Program-made: the position numbers and the translations under genes | Shown here: piece after piece, positions 10,701 through 22,200 of the stretch | Layout of the letters: every line of letters starts with the position of its first letter | Position numbering within the stretch: position 1 is the stretch's first letter | Notes under the pieces: generated by a model | What the model was told of the DNA's origin: nothing | Database searches by the model: none | The model's input: the letters and a program-made list of their open reading frames with translations, nothing else | Source: Zonotrichia leucophrys gambelii | Lineage: Eukaryota; Chordata; Aves; Passeriformes; Passerellidae | Assembly: GCF_028769735.1 (NCBI RefSeq) | Contig: NC_088171.1 | Span: 64,160,216-64,224,215 of the forward strand | Length of the DNA: 64,000 nt | Direction of reading: 5' to 3'

Positions 10701-13700
10701 ATTGCAGGGAGCTGCAATTCAGGGTAGAAAATTCTTCAAACAGAAGAAAATGGCTTTAGCCTTTTGTGTGCGAGAAAGAGGGCAAAGAAAAGATTATGGA
10801 AGACAAACTATGACACATTTGTTTTGAACCATTTAAACAGCTCTAGGCATGGGCTGTATTTTTCAGTATTTTCAAACATATTTTTTTATGTACTACAATA
10901 GAACTAGTAAGGAACTGGTATCATTTGATGCTTCTATTTCTGTACAATGGTGGTTTACTAATTATTTATTCCATGTTTTTAACATAAATTCATGGATCAG
11001 TAAAATAACAAATTGAGCACAGGCCTGAAGAGTTCTAGGTTATTCTCCTGACTTCTACTTCATCCTTTCTTTCCCATCTCATCAGACTTGGAGAAGTAGA
11101 CAATAGAGAAAAGATGGAATGTCAGCTGGAAAGAACTGGTAATGGCCTCTTGCCTGGGGACGGTAATTTGTTAAGCTCTCTCCTGGGATGGGTGCTGATT
11201 AATCACAGTCCTTGTGAACTGAGCCTGGTCTGTTCTTGATCAAGATATGTGAATATAAATTAGAACTTGAGGATCTCCAGAACAGAGAGTTGGGAATTTG
11301 CTTCATCAGTCCAGGTAAACTAACTCTAGCCTATGGTTATCATCCACAGCTATGAATCCCAAGTTGATTTTGAGGAAAATACAACAATTAAAATTCTACT
11401 TAATTTAATATACCTGAAGTTAGATCAAGTTCCTTTGATGCCTCTCAGTAGAAGAAGACCAGAGCACTTCTCAGTGTTGCACTTTGACTGTAAGACTTTC
11501 ATAATTATTTGTCAGTCATGGCCAGCATTGAAGCCAAACAAGATCCTTTATAATCACAAAACATTTCAGCTTATTCACTACCTCTGTGTGTTTCAACCAC
11601 AACTTGCCACCATTGGGCTCTGAGATCCAAGCAGTTGCAATGACTACAGATGCACTGAATGTTGCCAGGGAAAGCAGGAGGAGGAATTGAGCCTCAACAC
11701 AGACTTATTTTTAAAATTAAATCCATGAAAGAGTGAAAAATGACCTCAAATCTTTTTTCTTGGCCCATTATTTTCCTCTGAGATGAATAAATAAAACAAA
11801 GGTTGTGCAAGAACTATTGTATTTTCTAGTTTAACTTCTATTTTAGGTTATTCAGGGAGGCAGATGCATGTAGTCTGACAGGAGGCATTAAGCTCAGTGA
11901 ACATTTTTCAGTTCAAAAGCTTAACCCCCCCTTTAAGCAAAATATTTCCAAAAGAGGAGAGTGAGCAATTACCTGTTGCAGCAAACTTAGCAAACGTTTT
12001 TTGATACTCATGGCACCATTTTTCCTGCACATCAAAGAAAAATATCACTCTTCATTAAATATATCAATTAACTTATCACAGGATCTAATTGATATTTCAA
12101 TTCCAGCAAATAACATGCTTGCTTTTTTTTGTTCTCCAGCTGCATAATATCTGACAGCTCACTGAGCAGTCAATGTTGTGGAGAAATCATGATCAGTTTT
12201 GTAAAGTCTGTCAATCATTCAAATATTCAAGTTCTCTTTAGACCGAAAAAGTTTCCGAATTATATTAGATATTGTGAGTTTCAGTCTCAGCCAAAGCCAG
12301 AAATACACGAGAAACAGAAACACCTGAACAAAAATTTTCTAACTAATTTATATACATTTTGAGCTCTGAAAAAGATAATTCAATTGATTGATTCATTTTT
12401 AGAGATGGTTATCTCTTTTTTAGCAGGAGCTTCAGGATTTTGATGTGAGCAGAGGCAAGATCTTGTTCCTGTGTATGTGCTTCAAGTGGGAGTTCAGCCT
12501 GGAGTAGTCAAGGCTGAAGGACACAGTTTGTTTTTTAAAGGGCGGGAGAGGAAGAAACTGGAACAGATTAGATCTTATTCCAGAATTTTGAGTTTACACA
12601 TTAATTGCCCTGTGACAAAAAGGGTGGCAACCACTGTGGAAAATGGTCTGACATTTGCTTCATTTTCTGTAATTCAATGTGATTTCTGTGCAGGCCTGGT
12701 GCTGGGGTCTCTGCCAAATTAAAGTAAGAAATCTCACCTAGATGAAATGTAACCTTCTGACAAAGTATTTGATTGAGGCTTAAGAGATCTGGACTCATTT
12801 CCAGGGCTTTCACCTGTACACATTCCTCCTAAACTCACATTCTTAACTTTGCTATGGGGGAATAGCATGACTGGATGATATGTGATAGAGTCAATGTTTG
12901 TGTGGTGACAGGTCTTTAAAAATGCAGAACAGCAAAACAGCACCACCTCCAGAATCTAAAATTAATCTAACTATGTCATAGAAAGGCTGCATAAATAGCG
13001 AGGTTTTTTCTAGGTTTGCATATTTTCTATTAAATAAAGACTGAATTTTTTTCCATTCATTTACGTCTGGGTTATCCCAGTTTGAACTGCACTAAGAAAT
13101 GTCATTGCCACAGGTCAAATTAATGATTCCCTGGATAGATGGCTGAGTCCCTAACAGAAGGCACAGTGCTGATTCTACTGTGAGAGTCATTGCTCTTGAA
13201 ATGTGGTGGATGGTGAAGACGAGGCAGGGAAATATACTTGCATTTGGACTTCAGACAACAGCTCACATTTTGCAAGAGAAGTTTTTAGAACATATTGTTG
13301 TATTTATTCTGTTCTCTGTGGAAAATGTTGTAAGGAAAAAATGTAACTTATCTCCCTAGGTGATTTCAGGTCTTAATTCTGATCTTTTCTCTTGATTTTT
13401 CTTAAAGTCTGGAAGGATTAACTTTAAGGGTTTAATTTTAGTCTAAAGTCTTTTAAATCAACTTGTAAGTCTGTGAAATGGCAACCACTGTTTTTTAAAA
13501 ATTTTCTTTCCCCTTTGTCAGAACATGTTTTTTCTCATATTCTTCTCTTCAGTGTATACACCATTAATGTAGTTAAATCATCTCACTGGCTTCAAAGATT
13601 CCCTCACTGTCTCCATGGTCCTACTAAACTTTAAGAATCACAGGTCCCAACTGAAAAGAGTATCCTCCATTTGTTCTTGTGCCTTTCTTTGTCCTATTTC

Positions 13701-15529
13701 TGTCCTTTGTTTTCTCCCCAGAAAGCTCCAGGCTTGATTAAGTTGCCATTTTCAGAACTGCTAGAATTGATGAAATATGATAATAAAAACAGTGGGTTGC
13801 TAGTGCAGAGAAGCTCCTTATGTTTGATATCATGCAACAGTGGAAGGCCCTCACCTACATTCAGCTTTGCATTCCACCTCCCAAACCACTTCTCCTTTGC
13901 AGAGGAAGGGCCACATTATTCTGCTTTAGTGCTTTCCACCAAAACTGGGTATCTCATTCTGATGTCGTTCATTTTGTGTCCTCCTCTCCCCCTCTTCACG
14001 TTGCCTTTGGTCAATGGCCTGCTGCTACTGCCTGTGTCCTTCAGGCTGAAGGCTGGTGTCCCAGTGCCTGGGGACCTTCCCGTGTCCCAGAACACTTCAC
14101 TCCACATCAGTGGGTGGTAGTGGTCCAGGTTTTTGGCAGAAACTCAGGTTTTTGGAGATGCAAAGCCAATGATGAAGATGCCATCTATAGTTAAAATGTT
14201 GGGTGGTAACTGGAGCTGGTGAGCAGGCTGGACTGCATTCAGCCTGTGAAAGATGGCTGATGAGAGTCATGGACATAGGCTGGGATCCCTGATTGCAGTA
14301 GGGTCCAGGGGAGCAACAAAGACTCTGATGGGCCTTGAGAACAGGGACTTAGGAGCAGCCACAATATGCAATATCTGCAAAGGCCCTGGTGCCAGGGCTG
14401 GGGGAGGACCTAAGCAGTCCTTCCGAGCTGCCTTTGTCAACTGGATGCTCATCTTGAGACCTACTTAATGAGGCTAAGCCAGGAATTGTTTTGACTGAGT
14501 GTCTGAGCTGGAATTCTTTGAATAAAATTTTTGTTTTTCTCTGCAGCCTCTTAGAAGCTTGATTATTCCACTAGAGACATTTTGAGACCAATCCCATGAA
14601 CATATTTTGAGCTTATTAAAAGCCTGTCTTTAAACTGGCGCATACAAGCAGCAATCAATGAAAACTTGGCACTGCTACACTGAACCACATTGTGCTGGCC
14701 ATAATATTGATGTTTGCTGAATATTTACAGCATTAAAGCAACCGTTCATTTAAAAGAAACAAGTTGGAAAGAGCTTACACTGAAAGCAATAAGTAAATTA
14801 TATCAAATACCATATGAGTTTTGATGCAGCATAAGTAAATCATTAAAGCTAGCTAGGGCTGTTATGATAAAAGATTTGTCTGAGAAGTTCTGCATAGAAG
14901 ACAGTGGATTAATGTAGATTTTGGTAGCATAACTTTTTTTTTCCCCTTCCCAAAGAAGTGTTTTCCAGAAGGTAAAGTGATTCAGAATTATGTTGAACAA
15001 ATGTGCATGAGAGGGTAATTTGGTTTTGTTACATGAGTGCTATGCTTCACCTCATGGATGGATTCATGTCTGTATCTAGAATGTCATTTGACTGCTGTGT
15101 GTCATAAAACACAAAGGTTTTCTGGCAAGAAAAATAAATTTGTGCTCAAGAAAAGATGGCTTTTCCTGATTGGCAAAGGCTCAATGTGTTTTCAGGAATG
15201 GAGTGCAGAGAAAATCTTTTCCCCAGCTCTGATAACTGATAAATTGTAGCATAAGTTGAAAAATGTAAATTTTTGTGTTTGTTTTGTAAAAAAATAAACC
15301 TAAAAGATTTCTGCAACATTTTTATTACTTTACATATATTTCTAGCTAGGCAAGAAAAACATCCTATTAAAGTCCTGTTTTATTTTAGTCTTGAAAGGAA
15401 ACTCACCTGAAATTGAAAACATTCGAAATGTTACAGTCAGCACTGAAAACTTCTGTTTCAACATGCTTTTTTTATGCACATGTCAAGTGCACTATAATCA
15501 GCAAGTAACTGAGCTCTATGTATGTACCT
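4719..15529. other. Long non-coding stretch, nothing firm
   Basis: No repeat family or coding domain was recognised. The only local oddity is a small CpG cluster at 7344-7410. Frames such as 9640-9981 and 13671-14120 are open for 113-149 codons but show no domain and no convincing exon structure. Confidence 0.55.
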
Positions 15530-15662
15530 AGGATAAAGTATCAGCTTTTCCAGATGGAGAAATGAAAGACATAGAGCAAATGAACAACTTTCTCAGGATC
15601 ATACAGTCAGTCAGTCTTGATTTCAGAATGTTCAAGCCCTTGTTTCAACCATTTCACAGGGA
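15530..15662 (+). mobile_element. MIR-like ancient SINE core
   Basis: The sequence follows the order of the MIR/CORE-SINE consensus: a cagatggagaaat segment, then an agagcaaatg..aactttctcaggatcatacagtcagtcagt segment, then a stretch matching the end of the conserved core. This is the usual pattern of tRNA-derived SINEs shared across amniotes. It is strongly diverged, with no target-site duplication visible. An L3/CR1-like or other ancient repeat carrying the same core is an alternative. Confidence 0.5.
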
Positions 15663-17351
15663 TTCAATCTAAGGCTAACATTGTTTGTTTCAGGAGTCAC
15701 ATTGGAAAAGACTTTCTCCTGAGTTTATCTGATGCCTACCTGCTATGTATGATGTCCAAAAATATAGTCAGAGCGTAATTTATAAAGAACTTCAAGGCAC
15801 AGACAACAGGAAATGTCCCACTGTGGCAAGTGCCTTGGTGTGCAAGCTTGTGCAGTGATCTCACTAAAGCCAGTCCATGCTCCAGTCTCCAAAAGTATCA
15901 GGTTGAATTGATAATTTTTCTCAGTCTCAGGAGTTCCATGTAATTTCTACTAAAATCTTACTAAGGCATTTATGTAGTCTGTAGCATGTAACTTTTTAAT
16001 ATTGTTTCTTCTGGACTCCATTTTAAGTGACTTGGAGAGTTGGGAAGAAAATCCCTGCCTGTGAAGCAGTGAGGCTGAGTTCACTCACTCCTGGGTGAAA
16101 TATTCCCCTGCTTATGCCTTGGCAGATGGGAAGGACCAGCCTACGGAATACCAGACTGAGCATGGCGAGCTGAGGAAGAAGAAGCTGTGTTCATTTCACT
16201 CACTAATCAAGAATAATCACAGAAGTTCAAAATTACTACAGTAGTCAGTGCCATGACAGCGTAACAAACATGCATTGTAAGGCAGCTAAATAAAATATTT
16301 AAGGGAATGCACCTGGCAGTGGCATTTGGTCCTGCAAGGATGGGTAAGTTGGAAATGCAAAGATAAATGGATTCCTCCAGCCTTTGTTCAAGGATTCAGA
16401 GTAATAACAGCAATAGCTGACAGTGGGTTTTCTTCACAGCAGGAGGAATCCATTTGGTTCTTACAGCTACTGACAATTCTTCGGTGATTTTTGTTGTTAT
16501 ATTTTTTCTAATCCTATTTGAGTACCTGTTTTTTATGAGATTAATGGCTCGCAGTCTGTGAGACACTTATTTAAGATGCAGGAAGAAGGATGTGTCTGCT
16601 AGACACATCTGTGCTCTGCAGTCTAAAATTGCCTCCTGTTGTGAGAGAGAGAGAGGGATAGAAAGAAGTGACTGGAGTACACTTGAGCTGCTAACAAGCT
16701 TCTCTGTGATCTTGCCCCTGGAATTTACTAGTTGCCATTTTAAAAAGCAACTTTTACCAAGCTGCTGTTGGGTTGAATTGGGATATTTTCTTTTCTAAGT
16801 GGGGCTGTCAAGAGCTATATGGTTTAAGAACTCTTGTTTTCTCTTAAATGATGCTGCACCTGCAATGAAATAATTCTGCTAATTCATTGAGGTCTGTTAC
16901 AACTGAATTAGAAACCTTTCTAATGGCAAACTCTTTTCCAGGGAAGCTAGTTAATATTAATAATTAATATTTGAATTTATTTCCCCTGGAAGTAAGACAC
17001 TAACAGCAGTGACTGAAAACTTCCATCAGGCAGGTGTGATGGGCTTGCTCTCTTTCAGTCACACACCGTGTGTCTTTATGGGAGGCACAGAGCCATGGAG
17101 GTGGTTTTCACCTAATGCTGCCCTCTGATTTCTTGAGTAGCTGTGATCTGCATTTTGAAGAACTGGTTCTGACAGCTTGCAGGGTCTCCTGGAACTCCAT
17201 GTTCCCAAAGCAAACTCAGTGTAATGAAAGAACCCTGTAGCAGACAAATGTACAGTAAAGTCCAGCTGCACAATGCCTAATTCCTGATGAAATCTGTAGT
17301 GGATGTAGGAACTAAATGTTACCACAGAGCTGGGCCCAGATGGCAGAGAAT
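15663..17351. other. Non-coding stretch, nothing recognised
   Basis: There is only a short GA run near 16640-16655. No coding domain or repeat family was recognised. Confidence 0.55.
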
Positions 17352-18405
17352 GAATCTTAGGATCATAGGATTAAGGTTGGAAGAAACTTTTAAGATGATG
17401 CAGTCCAACTGTTCACCCAGCGCCACCAGTGTAACCTCTAAACCACTAAGCCATCCCCCAGTGCCACATCCAGATGCCTCTTAAACACCTCCAGGGATGG
17501 TCACACCACCACCCCCCTGAGCAACATATTCCAATATCTGTTTATGCATCCTAACAGTATTTTTGTTTTAAATATCTAATCTGAATCTCCCCTGTCTCAG
17601 TTCAAGGCCATTTCCCCTGGTCCTGTCACTGCAGGAACAGTAGATGGACTGGCCCCCACCTCACTACAAACTCCTTTCAAGTGGTTGCAATGAGCAATGA
17701 GGTCCCTTCAGCCTCTTTTTCTCCAGGCCAAACAAACACAGCTCCTCAGCCATTCTTCATAAGGCATGTTCTCTAGTCCTTTCACAAAACTTGTTGCCCT
17801 TCTCTGGACTCACTCCAGCACCTCAATGTCCTTTTTAAAGTGAGGGGTCCAGAACTGAAGCAGTATTAAATGTGTGGTCTCATTGGTGCCAAGTACAGGG
17901 GGATGATCACCAGCTCTGGTCCTGCTGGACACACTATTCCTGATACAGACCAGGTTGCCATTGACCTTCTCTGCCACCTGGGCACATGCTGGATCATATT
18001 GAGCCAGCTGTCAACCAGCACCCCCAAGTCTCTTTCTGCTGAACAGATCTTCAGCCACTCATCCCCCAGCATGGGATTGTGTGTCCCAAGTGCAGGACCT
18101 GGCACTTTGCCTTGATGAACCTCCTGCAGCTGTCCTCAGTCCATTGACCAAGTCTGTCCAGGTCTCTCTGTAGTGCCTTTCTATCCTTGAGCAGATCAAC
18201 ACTTGCACCCAACTTAGTGCTGTCTGCAAATTTACTGAGGGTGCACTCACTCCTCAAATCCAGATCATCAGTAAAGATGTTAAACAGGACCAACCCCAGA
18301 GATGAGTCTTGGAGAACACCACTGGTGACCAGCTGCCAGCAGGGTGTAACTCCATTCACCACCACTCTCTGGGCCCAGACACCCAGCCAGTTTTTCACTC
18401 ATCAA
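17352..18405 (-). mobile_element. CR1 LINE, 5'-truncated, reverse transcriptase remnant
   Basis: The 3' end lies at low coordinates (atcataggattaaggttgg near 17361), with the element running leftward on the minus strand. The 3' UTR-like part (17352-17850) matches the common avian CR1 tail. Upstream, minus-strand frames encode the C-terminal part of CR1 ORF2: [41 protein letters not shown] and CQVLHLG in 18051-18398, then after a frameshift SAERDLGVLVDSWLN and IIPLYLAPMRPH in 17866-18105. The reverse transcriptase catalytic motif, normally FADD or YADD, reads FADS, so the second metal-binding Asp is lost. With the frameshift and the missing 5' part, it is a dead copy. Such truncation is typical of target-primed LINE insertion. 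Clear CR1 similarity stops near 18405. Confidence 0.95.
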
Positions 18406-21230
18406 GAAAAGAGGAATCAGGCTGGATATGGGAGAGCTGCTCTATCTGTGCTTGCTCATTAGCTCCCAGTCCAGTTTTTCAGACTGCAAGCCACAAAAAA
18501 TAAAGCAATATCTTTATCATACCAATTTCACCATATTCTGCACCTGCAAAGGGCTGTGAAACAAGAGGATTGGGGGATTTTTGCTTTTTCCAGCTCATTT
18601 CAGACTGAAGTCTGAAGTTGCTGCTGTGTTGTGGTGCAAGGCAGGGTTCCCTTGGCTGTCTCAGAGAGCAGCAGCTGTCCAGCCTCAGTGGTATGGCACC
18701 ATGGCTGCAGTAGAAGCCTACACAAAATACATGTGACCCTCTTGATGAATGCTTGTTTTCATCATCTACCAGAACCACTGGCAGCAGATTATCAGGATAT
18801 CAGTCCCATCTGCAGTGATGCACAGGGTTTGCAGAGAGCTTTTCCAGCTACCATACTGACTTATAGATGTACTCTGATGAATGGGCCCATCTGTTCCTTT
18901 CCAGAAAGCAGGCATAGATTATTAAGACTGCACCATACCCACAGTTTTCAGAAGAAAAGGAGCCAACTCAAACTTATGCTGCTAGGCCACTGTTTAGAAG
19001 ATTTGAATAACTTAAAATCAAGAATGTTCTCCTGAACATCCTGGGATATATACTTTCTTTTCTTACAGTCATAGTTTCACAGCCCTCTGTATGAAGCAAT
19101 TTCGTTTACTCCCTGAAATCAGTATAAATATGACACATCTGATACTTCATGCTATTCTCAACATGCACCTTAAAATGCATGTGTTGCCCTCTGATAACGT
19201 TTTCTGGGTGTCACAGTGGGAGTGCCAAAGTGTTTCCAGAGCACACTGATCAGAGTTCAGTAGTCCAGCATAGTAGGCCTGGATATATGACTGTTTGAAA
19301 GAGAATAGCAAAATAGGTGCAGATGTATTTATTTTAATGGTGTTTAATTTGATCTGGTCACAGGCATATCCAGTCAATACACATAACCAAAACAGGATCC
19401 AAGTTACCGAATACTCCAGATTAGCAAAGAAAAGAAAACGTGTTAACAAGGAGGGAGAAAGTATAAATATTGCTAAAGAGAAAAACAGAGCTTTACATTG
19501 AAGTCTGCTAGCAGATGACCTTCCCCATAAAGTGCTAGAGACCCCTGTGAGAACTGATGGTGGCAGTGATTAATTGAATACCAGCCCAATAGAAGAGGAG
19601 GTAGTTCTCTTGGTCAGGCAGAATATCCTAACCTGGCATGAGCAACCTCATGAGCAGAGCCTTAGCAGTTTATTTTTCACTGCAGTGTTTTCAGAATTCA
19701 TATGCTGACCAGCTGTTCATATTGCATAGCCTCCCAGGCATATGGGGATGCTGGTCAGGTCAGAAGAGTGAGAGCAACACAGTGATATTCAAATACTGAA
19801 AAAAAAGTTTCTGGAGTGGGTAACTTGGACCCGATCTTCTCTCCCCACTTCTAACATTTTTTAGTTAATATTCCAAGGAACATTTTTCCCCCAAAGAGAC
19901 CATATTTTATTATAGTTGATTTATACCTGGCAAATGTTTCGCCCTTTCCAAGCAGTGTTTTTCCAATTGTTCTTTTGTTGATTGCAAAAGCACCAGCAAG
20001 ATATGGCAGTTTACTGAGTGGATGAATACAGTCTGATAAGCTCCAACATTTTGATTATGTAGGATGAAGAAGGGTTTGAGAGGTAGCTGACTAATCAGCA
20101 AGGAACAAACCTTCCAAGTTTTCTGAGCACAAAAGCCCTGTTGTAGTCTGAAGGAGACCAAATGCTTCCAGGGTAGGTTCCAAGTGGGATGGAAGGGGAA
20201 GAGTGGGAAACTTTCCTTTTTGGGATACATACAATTTCCTCTTTTACATTCATAATACAATTGGGGTAATTGAACTGGATGGGTGCTCTGTTTTCCTTCA
20301 TAATGATCCCATTCCTACTCTGAGATAAACTACAGGCTTTAGGTCTCATAGTTAGTCCCCTTGGAAACCAGATTATTTCCTTTTGAAATAGAGCACACCA
20401 ATTATCCTCTAAATAGTTTCGATTATTGTTCTTACCCACATAGCAACAAAAGATGTATTATCCACTCCATCATGTACAGTTGAGCTTCACCCTCAAAGGA
20501 TACTGGCAGATGTGTGTGAAGGACTCATGCAACAGCCTCCTTCAGCCACATATTTGAGCAGCACAGAAACAGTGATGAGTGGTGTGTTTGGTATATCAGC
20601 AGTGGTTACACATAACTGGATTTTCTGTTTATGTATCCACTCAGAGCTGCTGGTGGAGAAACAATTCCTCCTGCTATTGATGGCTGATATATTAAAAAAT
20701 TGCTTTATTTGGTGTTAGCTCCCATATTGTGGGGCATCTCAGAAGCATCTCAGAAGTTACTAATTATTTAATTTGTGAAGGCATTCATTACTCCAGTCAC
20801 TATAGATATACATAGAAAATACAGCCCTACCCCAGAGACTGACAGTCTAATGCCTAAACATTTCTGTCTTGTGTGCTTTTCAGGGCAGTAACAGGAATGC
20901 AAGGATCAAACACAACGAATTTTATCCTTCATGGGAAGACTTTCAGCCTTCCATATAAAATGCACCCTTTTAAAAGGTGTTCTGTCTTCCTCTGGAAGAC
21001 TCTTTGGCGATCAAGCAACACAGCAGAGATGGAATCAGCTTACAAGAGTTTTCCTGTCTTTTCTTCTCTCATTACCTGCTTCAATGTGTTTAGTCTGCAT
21101 TGCAATGGCTAAGATAACACTGAATTACTAAGAAAAGATCCAGTGGGTGTGTGTTAAGCTGCACCTTGGCCAACAGACAGTGAAGTCTGAGCTCCAATTT
21201 GGCAGTTCTGTCTCTTCCCTCTTTATTTAA
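18406..21230. other. Non-coding stretch, one doubtful ancient repeat
   Basis: No coding domain was recognised. At about 20800-20860 a segment reading agccctaccccagagactgacagtctaa resembles a phrase common in ancient sauropsid SINE/MIR-type repeats, but the flanks are too diverged for a firm call. Confidence 0.45.
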
Positions 21231-21320
21231 GCCATAGAATCATGGAATGGTTTGTTTTGGAAGGGACCTTAAAGATCATTATTCCAGCCCCGCTGCCAAG
21301 GGCAGGGGCACCTTCAAGCA
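21231..21320 (-). mobile_element. CR1 LINE, short 3' tail
   Basis: The segment gccatagaatcatggaatgg followed by ttggaagggaccttaaagat and a ctgccaagggcaggggcacc run is the reverse complement of the CR1 3' terminus. It is a very short 5'-truncated copy, better preserved than the 17352-18405 element, and its 3' end faces low coordinates. Confidence 0.93.
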
Positions 21321-21539
21321 CTATGAGCTTCATAAAACAGTTGTTGTGAGTTCAGTGATGCTGTTGCTGAGCTAATCTTTTGCCATTGAAGTTGTGGTGC
21401 GAATAAGTGGTGCTGGGGGGTGGGGAAAAAGGAGTTCCTCACTTGCTAAAAAGAGAGTCCTGAAAGCTTCCTGCAGAGCTTGTGAAAAAAGACATTGAGC
21501 GTTCATCTTCAGCAATAACCATGTGTAACAAATTTCTCT

Positions 21540-22200
21540 CTCTCTGGGGTACTTATTTCTGGTAAGACATAATTACCAGTTCTGACTGCTGTCAGTGCAG
21601 AGTGTCTTCACCCCCAGTCCTTTACTGCTCTCTTTCTGTGGTGGACAAGCTGGATGGAGCTCGATCACTTACACAAAAGGGCTTTATTTGCACAGAATAG
21701 ACTGTTTCCCTGCACCGTCATTTTCATATTCAGCAGATGATTAACTTGTCTGGCTGCTTCTCTGACCCGCTGGCCCTGCTCTCCTCCAGGTGAACTGCCG
21801 CAGCTGCCACGTGAAAGCAGCCTGCTAATCTCCATCAAAAGAGCTCAATTAGGGAAATGTGGTTAAAATGGCAAATGCAGAAGTGAGAGAGAACGTGTTT
21901 GTGTGTGAATATGACATTATACATCAGAGGCCTACAAAAGACTGAGGCGATAATTGCCTGTCGAAAAACCTGGCAAATATTTTAATGCAGCCTGTGCCCT
22001 CACGTGGCTCTGTCTGCCTCGCTTGGTGACAAGCATTGCTCGCTGATTCCTTTCAGCCGTGTTCCCTTGGCTCCTGCCTCACAGTCATTTGAAACCTAGC
22101 TAACACGAGAATGAAGGGGCAGATCATTCCAGTAAGCATTAATTACCTGACAGGAATACCTGGGTATTCTGTTAGCCAAGCTTGGTGTGCTCCTTTTAGC
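21540..22200. promoter_or_regulatory. Candidate conserved non-coding element
   Basis: This stretch keeps about 13 CpGs between 21660 and 22115, against about four in the first kilobase of the window. It has no repeat and no long frame. It contains CAGCTG at 21801-21806, CACGTG at 21808-21813 and again at 22001-22006, and several homeodomain-type ATTA/TAAT cores (near 21738, 21843, 21951 and 22139). CpG retention without a CpG island plus dense developmental factor motifs is typical of vertebrate conserved enhancers. This is inference; conservation was not measured. Confidence 0.35.

Noticed and set aside
13671..14120. 149-codon plus-strand open frame preceded by a tttctccccag acceptor-like tract
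   Set aside because: The acceptor lies inside the frame, the translation has no recognisable motif, and overlapping frames on both strands are open in the same C/T-rich stretch.
20740..20862. Third MIR/SINE-like fragment
   Set aside because: Only one phrase of about 28 bases resembles an ancient repeat. Flanks do not support a confident call.
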